Origin: an uncultured Blautia sp.
GTDB lineage: Bacteria > Bacillota > Clostridia > Lachnospirales > Lachnospiraceae
Assembly (NCBI RefSeq): GCF_934371575.1
Contig: NZ_CAKRNY010000031.1
Span: 1 to 43,557, forward strand
Length of the DNA stretch: 43,557 bases
Reading direction: 5' to 3'
Under the pieces are notes generated by a model. It was not told where the DNA came from and made no database searches. It saw nothing but the letters and a program-made list of their open reading frames with translations. Shown here one piece after another: positions 8,633 to 15,550 of this stretch (position 1 is the first letter of the stretch; each line of letters begins with the position of its first letter). The position numbers and the translations under genes are program-made.

Positions 8633-9988
8633 TCAATCAAAATCTCTTGTAATATTTGTAAGCCATTTACCTCTGAAATAGTGAATAAATACCACAGGCA
8701 TTTTTTCAAACTCATCCAGAGACATTACGAAGTATACCCAGATCGGCGGCAGTTTAAAAACATATGCGGCAAGGAATGTGAGAGGAACTGCAACAAGCCA
8801 CATAAATATGGAATCGATGATCATTCCAAATCTGGAATCACCACCACCTCTGAAGCAGCCGCATATAAGACAGGTATTAATACCTTCTCCAACAAGACGC
8901 CAGGTTGTCATAATGATAAAAACACCAAGATAATAAATGGCTGTTTCAGTCAGTTTATCCCGATAGAAATCCAGTATCAGGGGGCGAATCGCCAAAATAA
9001 CGGCACATCCGATCAGACTTACAAGAATGGTTATTCTGAGCATCCGTTTTCCATATTCTCTGGCTGTATCAATGTGGTTTTTGCCCAGCTCCTGACTGAT
9101 GATGATGGTAGTAGCGTTGGCAAAACCACGACAGGCGATAGCACCAATGTTTACCACCATAACAGCGACGGCATTTGCTGCAACCATATCATTACCAATA
9201 TGACCAAGAATTGCTGCGAATGCGGAACTGGCAAAACTCCAGACAACGTCATTTATTACAGCTGGAGTTGCAATTTTCATAAAATCCTGGAACAGAATTC
9301 CTGATTTCGCAAAGAAGTATTTTATTCGGAATCTCACATTTGATTTGTTCAAGGAGTAGATAAGACAAATCAATACCTCTACGATTCTGGCAATCACAGT
9401 GCCAAGAGCAACACCGGTAACCCCAAGCTTTGGAAGTCCGAACAAACCGAAGATGAAGGTGGCGTTACAAAATACATTGACGCAAAGAGAAACAATGTAT
9501 GTAACAGAAGGCAACATTATTTTTCCGATACTTCGAAGGGCACTCATAAAAACCTGAGAGAATCCCATAAATATAAATGAAAATGAAATTACCCTCAAAT
9601 ACTCACTGCCGGCGGCAATCGTATCAGGACTGCCTGTAAAAATCTTCATAATCGTAGTTGGCATGGCGAAGGAGATAATGAAAAATACAAGAGAGATAAT
9701 CAGGGAGATTCGTTCTGCCAGTCCCAGAATCCTTTCTACTGTCTTTTTATCACCTTTTCCCCAGTACTGGGCACATAAAACAGAAGTACCTGTGGCCATA
9801 CCGTAATATAAACAGAAAAGAATAAAAGTATACTGGTTGGCAAGTGATGAAGCCGACATGGCAGTCTGGCTTACATATCCAAGCATTACAGTATCAGCAA
9901 TATTTACCAATGTTGCGATCAGATTTTGAATCATGATCGGAAATGCCAATTTTGATGCATATTTAAAAAAATCTTTTTTATTTAGCAT
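8633..9988 (-). CDS. MATE-family multidrug exporter
   Basis: This 451-residue membrane protein has about twelve hydrophobic helices in two related halves and family blocks such as PIMIQNLIATLVNIADTVMLG near the start, 'QYWGKGDKKTVERILG' after helix 2, and 'ALRSIGKIMLP' after helix 4. MATE proteins export cationic drugs or metabolites using Na+ or H+. The substrate cannot be predicted. It is divergent from a second, clearly different MATE gene at 10179; the two share family rather than recent duplication. Confidence 0.9.
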   Translation of the reverse strand: MLNKKDFFKYASKLAFPIMIQNLIATLVNIADTVMLGYVSQTAMSASSLANQYTFILFCLYYGMATGTSVLCAQYWGKGDKKTVERILGLAERISLIISLVFFIISFAMPTTIMKIFTGSPDTIAAGSEYLRVISFSFIFMGFSQVFMSALRSIGKIMLPSVTYIVSLCVNVFCNATFIFGLFGLPKLGVTGVALGTVIARIVEVLICLIYSLNKSNVRFRIKYFFAKSGILFQDFMKIATPAVINDVVWSFASSAFAAILGHIGNDMVAANAVAVMVVNIGAIACRGFANATTIIISQELGKNHIDTAREYGKRMLRITILVSLIGCAVILAIRPLILDFYRDKLTETAIYYLGVFIIMTTWRLVGEGINTCLICGCFRGGGDSRFGMIIDSIFMWLVAVPLTFLAAYVFKLPPIWVYFVMSLDEFEKMPVVFIHYFRGKWLTNITRDFD

Positions 9989-10105
9989 GTTACAGTTTTC
10001 CTTAGTTGAATTTATAATATAACGATCAATGAAACGGGAAAGTTGACAAATAATAGTTTAACACATCTGATTAGAATATGCTATACAAAATGTTAAGATA
10101 TGGCA

Positions 10106-10134
10106 TTGTGAAATTACTTATTTTAAGCTAAAAT
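10106..10134 (+). promoter_or_regulatory. Promoter of the rightward MATE gene
   Basis: TTGTGA (10106-10111) and TAAAAT (10129-10134) are 17 bases apart, 45 bases before the ATG. A TTGACA at 10043-10048 further up lacks a good -10 at 17 bases. Confidence 0.5.
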
Positions 10135-10178
10135 GTGCTTGTGAAAAATTAGAGACTTTTGATTGGGAGTATAAGAAT

Positions 10179-11501
10179 ATGACAAAAGATCTGACTACCG
10201 GGAAAATCATGCCCATTCTTGTTAATTTTACAGTGCCTCTTGTTCTGGGAAATCTGTTTCAGCTGACTTATAATGCAGTTGACAGCATTATTGTAGGGCA
10301 TTTTGTAGGAAAAGAAGCCCTGGCGGCTGTTGGAATCTGCAATCCGGTCAGTACGCTGATGATATTATTTTTGAACGGACTGTGTATGGGAGCAAGTATC
10401 CTGATGGGGATTCAGTATGGGGCGAAAGACTATGAGACTTTACACAGACAGATCAGTACAACCATGTTGTCTGGAGCGGCCTTTTCATTTTTTCTAACAT
10501 TGGTTTGTGTAATATTTGCGGTACCCATTCTTCTGTTATTGCAGGTTGATCCGTCTATTATGGATATGACAGTGCAGTATTTGCGGATTATCTTTCTGGG
10601 ATTAATGTTTACATTTTTATATAACTTTTTTTCCAGTACCCTAAGGGCTTTGGGAGACAGTGCATCCCCCTTGTATTTTCTGATCATCAGTGCGATTCTG
10701 AATATTTTCGGAGATTTGTTTTTTGTTATCGTATTGAAGGCGGGAAGCAACGGCTGTGCCATTTCCACAGTACTCAGTGAGGCACTCTGCTGTCTGTTTT
10801 GTATTATCTATATACAGAAAAAAGTGCCGATCCTTCGGCTGGGGAAGAAATGGCTGGTATTTGATGCCGGGCTTTTGAAGAAAACCATCGCCTATGGATG
10901 GGCCTCTGCCATGCAGCAGGCAACTGTACAAATGGGAAAAATCGCAATACAGGCACTGGTTAATACAATGGGAGTATCAGTGGCAGCTGCCTTTGCGGTG
11001 GTTAACCGTATTGATGATTTTGCAATCACACCGGAACAGAATATAGCCCATGCTATGACAGCATTGATGGCCCAGAACAAAGGAGCTGGAAAAAATGACC
11101 GCATGAGGGAAGGCTTCCGCTGCGGAATGATACTGGAACTTGTTTATGGGGCAGCAGTTATGCTGATCTGTCTGGGGTTTGCCAGACCATTGATGGCATT
11201 ATTTGTAAAAGATGAGGAAGTTATCGGACATGGAGTGGTTTATCTCCATCTGATCGCAGTAATGTATATTCTTCCGGCTATCACAAATGCGCTTCAGGGC
11301 TTTTTCCGTGGAATCGGAGATCTGAAGGTGACATTGATGAGCAGCTTTACCAATATGACAGTCCGGGTCATTGCAGCAGCACCGATGATTTTGTTATGGA
11401 ATTTTGGTATTGAGGCGCTGCCATATTCCTATTTGGCGGGATGGATTGCCATGCTGCTTGTAGAAACGCCTTTGCTGCTTCGCATTTATGGAAAAAAGTA
11501 A
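10179..11501 (+). CDS. MATE-family multidrug exporter
   Basis: This 440-residue protein has about twelve transmembrane helices and MATE blocks: PLVLGNLFQLTYNAVDSIIVG (helix 1), IQYGAKDYETLH, STLRALGDSASPL after helix 4, and NALQGFFRGIGDLKVTL in the second half. It belongs to the DinF/NorM-like branch common in gut clostridia. It is transcribed alone, away from the other MATE gene, and ends at a terminator 4 bases downstream. Confidence 0.9.
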   Translation: MTKDLTTGKIMPILVNFTVPLVLGNLFQLTYNAVDSIIVGHFVGKEALAAVGICNPVSTLMILFLNGLCMGASILMGIQYGAKDYETLHRQISTTMLSGAAFSFFLTLVCVIFAVPILLLLQVDPSIMDMTVQYLRIIFLGLMFTFLYNFFSSTLRALGDSASPLYFLIISAILNIFGDLFFVIVLKAGSNGCAISTVLSEALCCLFCIIYIQKKVPILRLGKKWLVFDAGLLKKTIAYGWASAMQQATVQMGKIAIQALVNTMGVSVAAAFAVVNRIDDFAITPEQNIAHAMTALMAQNKGAGKNDRMREGFRCGMILELVYGAAVMLICLGFARPLMALFVKDEEVIGHGVVYLHLIAVMYILPAITNALQGFFRGIGDLKVTLMSSFTNMTVRVIAAAPMILLWNFGIEALPYSYLAGWIAMLLVETPLLLRIYGKK

Positions 11502-11504
11502 AAG

Positions 11505-11538
11505 AAAGGACATCCTGAAAACCAGGATGTCCTTTTTT
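11505..11538 (+). terminator. Intrinsic terminator after MATE gene
   Basis: AAAGGACATCCTG pairs perfectly with CAGGATGTCCTTT around a short loop, followed by a T run. It also lies just beyond the stop of the small minus-strand gene at 11556 and probably terminates that too. Confidence 0.88.
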
Positions 11539-11555
11539 ATAAAAAGGAGTGTATA

Positions 11556-11714
11556 TTATTTGTGGAACAGACGTCTGACAAAAGCGAAGAGATCAAAATG
11601 CTCAGACTTCGTATAGTCACTTATAAAATTGTCACAATACATATAACGTTCTGCTCTGATCCATTCTGGAACTGGAAGTGCATCCAGGGAACTTGTATAT
11701 TCTGTGAATTTCAT
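11556..11714 (-). CDS. Unrecognised 52-residue protein
   Basis: A minus-strand frame of 52 codons begins at ATG 11714 with AAAGGAGG ideally placed upstream (about 11721-11728) and ends at TAA 11558-11556. The protein begins MKFTEYTSSLDALPVPEWI and ends 'FDLFAFVRRLFHK'; it is rich in aromatic residues and soluble-looking. Above it on the minus strand is an extended -10 (TGCTACAAT) within 55 bases, and a terminator lies immediately beyond its stop, so it has a complete transcription unit. I do not recognise a family. Confidence 0.65.
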   Translation of the reverse strand: MKFTEYTSSLDALPVPEWIRAERYMYCDNFISDYTKSEHFDLFAFVRRLFHK

Positions 11715-11823
11715 ATTTACGCCTCCTTTAATTTGTTTTTGATTTTTAAGTTATTTATATTGTAGCACAAAATTAAAGAAAAACTATGGGGGCAGATTCT
11801 AAAAATCAAGGGAGAAATATGTG

Positions 11824-11850
11824 TTGCCAGCACAAAAGATATGATATAAT
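11824..11850 (+). promoter_or_regulatory. Promoter of the PucR-type regulator gene
   Basis: TATAAT at 11845-11850 with TTGCCA at 11824-11829 (15-base spacing, short). The predicted transcript starts just ahead of the two-hairpin repeat, which would then form its leader. Confidence 0.5.
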
Positions 11851-11865
11851 GAGGATATAAAATTT

Positions 11866-11939
11866 GAACGCAGGTCGCGAAGCAACTGCGTTCATGAGCA
11901 AGTAGCAAAGCGGATTGCGAATGAACACTTTACCGCTTT
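11866..11939 (+). repeat. Two-hairpin intergenic repeat, copy 1
   Basis: Hairpin A is GAACGCAG/CTGCGTTC (11866-11893) with a CGCGAAGCA tip. It is followed by ATGAGCAAGTAGC and hairpin B, AAAGCGG/CCGCTTT (11907-11939). The linker and the left arm of hairpin B are almost identical to copy 2. It lies in the leader of the PucR-type gene. Confidence 0.6.
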
Positions 11940-11975
11940 ACAGCACGGGTTTGGGAAACAAAAAAGGGAGGTTTT

Positions 11976-13139
11976 ATGAGTTTTACAATACAGGATATGA
12001 TGCTGATAGCAGAAGCCAGGTATGAAATGAAGTTTCTGGCTGGAAGAAATGGCTGGTCCAATTCGATCAGCTGGGTACATCTTCTGGAAGATACAACAAT
12101 TATACAGAATTTCTGGGGAAAGGAGCTTGCAGTGACAACAGGGCTTGGCTTTCCGGAAAAAGAAGACTGGATGCATCTGGCACAGCAGCTGAACCGGTAT
12201 CATGCATCAGGTCTGATCATTAATGTGGGACAGTATATTTATGATGTGCCGGAAGAATTGAAAGCATACTGTGACGAAAATGACCTTCCTTTGTTGACAG
12301 TGCCCTGGGAGGTGCATTTATCAGATATGATAAAAGATTTCAGTATTCATGTGTTTTTGCAGGATACTACAGATGAACAGATTGCATCTGCCCTCATTGC
12401 GGCTATTGAGACTCCGGATAATCAGGATGCATACAGAAAAGATTTATTGCAGTATTTTGATGTGGATGGAAGCTTTCAGGTGCTTTTGATGACTTGTGAA
12501 GGTCTGGACTCCATGGACACCGTGGAGCGAAAAAAGCTGTCTTATCGAATACAGGTCTATCTGGAGGATATCACTCACAACGGCAGTTTCTTTTACTATA
12601 ACTCTGATTTTGTGTTGGTGGCTAATGCGGTTTCGGAAGAGTTTTTGTGTCACCTTATAGAAGGTGCCATAAAAAGAGGAAAAAGACGTATGCCAGGGCT
12701 GCAATTGTGTGTGGGAATCGGGAGTAAATGTATGGATATTTCCCAGCTTTCAGTAAGCTATCAGAGGGCGAAAGCGGCAGCACACATAGCGATGACGCAA
12801 AAAAAACAGATGGTAAAGTTTGATGACTGCGGATTGTTTCGTCTGCTGTATATGGTGGAAGATAAAGGAATACTGAAGGAAATGGAAACAGAATGTCTGG
12901 CTGCACTGGAAGAATATGACAGAAAATATCATGCCGGTTATGTGGAAACTCTTCAGTCCTATCTGAAACATAATGGAAGCATCCAGGCAGTGGCAGCAGA
13001 ATTGTTTACACACCGCAATACTGTATTATATCGTATAGGAAACATCAGGAAAATTCTGGGAAACGAGTTGAAAACACCAGAAGAAAGACTTCCCTATCAG
13101 ATTGCATTTTATATCAGGAATATGCATGGGCAGACGTGA
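11976..13139 (+). CDS. PucR-family transcriptional regulator
   Basis: This 387-residue protein has the PucR layout. An N-terminal purine-catabolism-type sensing domain (about residues 5-120; 'FTIQDMMLIAEAR', 'KELAVTTGLGF', 'LTVPWEVHLSDMI') is followed by a GGDEF-like middle region (about 145-290) and a C-terminal helix-turn-helix of the CdaR/PucR type (about 325-385; 'YLKHNGSIQAVAAELFTHRNTVLYRI'). Such proteins often activate purine, amino acid or GABA use genes. The neighbour genes do not reveal the target. GGGAGG precedes ATG 11976. Confidence 0.88.
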   Translation: MSFTIQDMMLIAEARYEMKFLAGRNGWSNSISWVHLLEDTTIIQNFWGKELAVTTGLGFPEKEDWMHLAQQLNRYHASGLIINVGQYIYDVPEELKAYCDENDLPLLTVPWEVHLSDMIKDFSIHVFLQDTTDEQIASALIAAIETPDNQDAYRKDLLQYFDVDGSFQVLLMTCEGLDSMDTVERKKLSYRIQVYLEDITHNGSFFYYNSDFVLVANAVSEEFLCHLIEGAIKRGKRRMPGLQLCVGIGSKCMDISQLSVSYQRAKAAAHIAMTQKKQMVKFDDCGLFRLLYMVEDKGILKEMETECLAALEEYDRKYHAGYVETLQSYLKHNGSIQAVAAELFTHRNTVLYRIGNIRKILGNELKTPEERLPYQIAFYIRNMHGQT

Positions 13140-13157
13140 GGATGGTAGAAATAATTT

Positions 13158-13225
13158 AACCGAATAAGCTGCGAAGCAGCATTCGGTTATGAGCAAGTAG
13201 CGAAGCGGACTTGGAATATCCGCTT
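13158..13225 (+). repeat. Two-hairpin intergenic repeat, copy 2
   Basis: Hairpin A is AACCGAAT/ATTCGGTT with an inner GCTGC-GAA-GCAGC stem (13158-13188). The linker ATGAGCAAGTAGCGAAGCGGA matches copy 1 at all but one position; hairpin B is AAGCGGA/TCCGCTT (13203-13225). It sits after the PucR stop and its right end touches the -35 box of tcdA. Confidence 0.65.
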
Positions 13226-13228
13226 GAC

Positions 13229-13257
13229 TTGACGCAGTTTATTTACAGCTTTATAAT
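13229..13257 (+). promoter_or_regulatory. Promoter of tcdA
   Basis: TTGACG (13229-13234) and TATAAT (13252-13257) with 17-base spacing, 50 bases before the start codon. Confidence 0.75.
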
Positions 13258-13306
13258 AAAGGCACAAATAGCACATACAAAGCAATAATTGAGGAGAGAA
13301 AATTTT

Positions 13307-14062
13307 ATGTTAAATCAGTTTTCAAGAACCCAGCTTCTTCTTGGGGAAGAAGGGATGAAGAAGTTGTCTGATGCGCGGGTTGCAGTATTTGGAATCGGCG
13401 GAGTTGGCGGATATGTTTGTGAAGCGCTGGTGAGAAGCGGAGTTGGCGCTTTTGATCTGATTGATGATGATAAGGTGTGTCTTACCAATCTGAACAGGCA
13501 GATTATTGCAACACGTAAAACTGTGGGAAAATATAAGACCGAGGTTATGAAAGAGCGTATGCTGGATATTAATCCGGATGTGAAGGTAAAGACGTATAAT
13601 TGCTTCTTTCTGCCTGAGAATGCAGATGATTTTCCTTTTGAGGAATATGATTATATTGTAGATGCAGTAGATACTGTTACAGCAAAAATTTCCCTGGTTA
13701 TGAAGGCTAAGGAGAAAGGTGTGCCAATTATCAGCTCTATGGGTGCGGGAAACAAGCTGGATGCAAGTCAGTTTAAGGTGGCAGACATTTACAAGACAAG
13801 TGTGTGTCCTCTTGCCAAGGTTATGCGCCGGGAACTGAAGAAGCGGGGGGTGCGTAAGCTGAAGGTGGTCTATTCTGAGGAAATCCCTACAAGACCAGTG
13901 GAGGATATGTCGATCAGCTGTCGTACAAACTGCATTTGTCCTCCTGGAGCCGCACATAAATGTACAGAACGCCGGGATATTCCGGGAAGCGTGGCGTTTG
14001 TGCCATCTGTTGCAGGTCTCATCATTGCAGGAGAAGTAGTGAAAGATCTTTGCAAGGCCTGA
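13307..14062 (+). CDS. tcdA: tRNA threonylcarbamoyladenosine dehydratase
   Basis: This 251-residue ThiF/E1-like enzyme uses ATP to cyclise t6A37 in ANN-decoding tRNAs to ct6A. Start is ATG 13307, after GAGGAGAG; an in-frame TTG at 13289 would overlap the ribosome site. It shows the nucleotide-binding GIGGVGGYV (about residues 29-37), DDDKV and NRQI blocks, and the late CRTNCICPPGA block typical of TcdA/CsdL. Length is near the family's 250-270. Transcribed alone; the 3' neighbour is a relic on the other strand. Confidence 0.9.
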   Translation: MLNQFSRTQLLLGEEGMKKLSDARVAVFGIGGVGGYVCEALVRSGVGAFDLIDDDKVCLTNLNRQIIATRKTVGKYKTEVMKERMLDINPDVKVKTYNCFFLPENADDFPFEEYDYIVDAVDTVTAKISLVMKAKEKGVPIISSMGAGNKLDASQFKVADIYKTSVCPLAKVMRRELKKRGVRKLKVVYSEEIPTRPVEDMSISCRTNCICPPGAAHKCTERRDIPGSVAFVPSVAGLIIAGEVVKDLCKA

Positions 14063-14066
14063 GAAT

Positions 14067-14246
14067 TCAGTGAAAAAGAAAGGCCGTAAGCTGACTCTTT
14101 TCTTTAAATTCCTTAAGGTCATTTACAACCCGGCTTCCGAAAAAGGTAGAGCCATCAACCGCAGTGACATGGTTATGCTGCGCAAGCAGGACTGAAATGG
14201 AAAGTCCTACATAGTCGGTACCTGCAACTGCAATGTTCTTATTCAT
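14067..14246 (-). pseudogene. Collapsed UDP-glucose 6-dehydrogenase relic
   Basis: A 59-codon minus-strand frame starts at ATG 14246 behind AAAGGAA. Residues 1-31 match the N-terminal Rossmann segment of UDP-glucose dehydrogenases (NIAVAGTDYVGLSISVLLAQ, then HNHVTAVD). They are followed directly by GSTFFGSRVVNDLKEFK, a segment that in whole enzymes lies near the C-terminus. About 300 central residues are therefore missing in frame, and the last seven residues no longer match. The usual GxGYVG has become GTDYVG. It cannot be active. Assigned from recognised motifs at both ends of the family. Confidence 0.72.
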
Positions 14247-14290
14247 AGCAAGTTCCTTTCTTAAAAAAATCTAAAATCATATGGAAAGAG

Positions 14291-14318
14291 TTTAAAATCG
14301 TAAATTTTGTGCTACAAT
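14291..14318 (+). promoter_or_regulatory. Promoter of the bile salt hydrolase gene
   Basis: TTTAAA (14291-14296) and an extended -10 TGTGCTACAAT ending at 14318 are 16 bases apart. The same TGTGCTACAAT string occurs at 20556-20566, and TGTGCTACAAT also precedes the small minus-strand gene at 11714. Confidence 0.6.
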
Positions 14319-14415
14319 ATACCTCACAAGAGGAACAACTGGTATCATCATAACATGCAAGTTTGTAAAATGCAACGCAGCCTCATTGTAACTTTTTTGA
14401 CTGGAGGAAGGTTTT

Positions 14416-15390
14416 ATGTGTACAGCAGCAACTTATAAAACAAAGGATTTTTATTTCGGAAGAACATTGGATTATGAGATTTCTTATGGAGATCAGGTGG
14501 TGATCACTCCGAGAAATTACGTGTTTGATCTGCGCCAGGGAGGCCAGCTGAAAAGCCATTATGCCATGATCGGAATGGCATGTGTGATGCAGGATTATCC
14601 TCTTTATTATGATGCGGTTAATGAGAAAGGTCTTGGAGTTGCAGGGCTGAATTTTGTAGGAAATGCACATTATAAAAAGCCTGTGGAGGGCAGGGATAAT
14701 ATTACTCAGTTTGAGCTGATTCCATGGATTCTTGGAAAATGTGCTTCTGTAAAAGAGGCCCGTCAGCTTCTGGCAGACATGAACCTGATTGACACGCCAT
14801 TTATGGAAAAGCTGCCCACAGCACAGCTGCATTGGATCATTGCAGATAAGGAAGAGTGTATTACGCTGGAATCTGTGGAAGAAGGGCTGAAAATCTATGA
14901 GAATCCGGTAGGGGTTCTGACCAACAATCCTCCATTTAACTATCAGATGTTTCATTTAAATAATTATATGCATCTTTCCGTGGATAATAAGAGCAATACT
15001 TTTTCAAAAGATCTGGAGCTGGATCAGTACAGCCGTGGAATGGGCGGTATGGGGCTGCCGGGAGATCTTTCCTCCCAGTCCAGATTTGTAAGGGTTGCTT
15101 TTGTGAAAATGAATTCTCTGTCAGGTGATTCGGAAGAAGAAAGTGTAAGCCAGTTTTTCCATATACTGGGCAGCGTAGATCAGCAGAGAGGCTGCTGTAA
15201 GCTTGGAGATGATAAGTATGAGATTACCCTGTATACATCCTGTTGTAATACGGATAAGGGAATTTACTATTATAATACTTATGGCAATCATCAGATCAGT
15301 GCAGTTGACATGCATAAGGTGGATCTGGAACAGGAGAAGCTTTATACCTATGCTCCTGTGAAAGGTGAGCAGATCCATATGCAAAATTAA
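14416..15390 (+). CDS. bsh: Bile salt hydrolase (choloylglycine hydrolase family)
   Basis: This 324-residue Ntn-type hydrolase should cleave glycine or taurine from conjugated bile acids in the cytosol. The nucleophile Cys2 follows the initiator Met (MCTAATY), and the other catalytic positions are visible: R16 and D19 (FGRTLDY), N79 (GLNFVGN), N171 (LTNNPPFNYQ) and R226 (SRFVRV). Length fits the family (315-335). GGAGGAAGG precedes the ATG. A penicillin V acylase-like specificity cannot be excluded, but the overall pattern is that of gut clostridial BSHs. It is transcribed alone from its own promoter. Confidence 0.88.
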   Translation: MCTAATYKTKDFYFGRTLDYEISYGDQVVITPRNYVFDLRQGGQLKSHYAMIGMACVMQDYPLYYDAVNEKGLGVAGLNFVGNAHYKKPVEGRDNITQFELIPWILGKCASVKEARQLLADMNLIDTPFMEKLPTAQLHWIIADKEECITLESVEEGLKIYENPVGVLTNNPPFNYQMFHLNNYMHLSVDNKSNTFSKDLELDQYSRGMGGMGLPGDLSSQSRFVRVAFVKMNSLSGDSEEESVSQFFHILGSVDQQRGCCKLGDDKYEITLYTSCCNTDKGIYYYNTYGNHQISAVDMHKVDLEQEKLYTYAPVKGEQIHMQN

Positions 15391-15415
15391 GCAGCAAAGT
15401 CAGTATATTTTTTTA

Positions 15416-15443
15416 TTGCAAAATATTAATTAAGTGTTATAAT
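15416..15443 (+). promoter_or_regulatory. Promoter of lon
   Basis: TTGCAA (15416-15421) and TATAAT (15438-15443), 16 bases apart. The transcript would begin near 15450, ahead of the hairpin and the CIRCE element. Confidence 0.7.
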
Positions 15444-15461
15444 TAACTATCATAGAACCAG

Positions 15462-15492
15462 ATGGCGAATTCATATGAGTTCGCCATTTTCT
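15462..15492 (+). terminator. Leader hairpin between lon promoter and CIRCE
   Basis: ATGGCGAA/TTCGCCAT stem (15462-15489) followed by TTTTC. It may end bile salt hydrolase transcripts, or act as a weak attenuator in the lon leader. The short T run leaves this open. Confidence 0.45.
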
Positions 15493-15503
15493 ATAAACTA
15501 ATT

Positions 15504-15530
15504 TTGGCACTCAAGAGGGAAGAGTGCTGA
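15504..15530 (+). promoter_or_regulatory. CIRCE operator (HrcA site) before lon
   Basis: TTGGCACTC-N9-GAGTGCTGA matches the CIRCE consensus TTAGCACTC-N9-GAGTGCTAA at 16 of 18 positions. HrcA represses heat-shock genes through this element; here it lies in the lon leader, 20 bases before the start codon. Confidence 0.88.
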
Positions 15531-15550
15531 TAATACAGGAGGAAACATGT

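Noticed and set aside
11562..11765. 67-codon plus-strand frame
   Set aside because: It is antisense to the small minus-strand gene, which has the better ribosome site and promoter.
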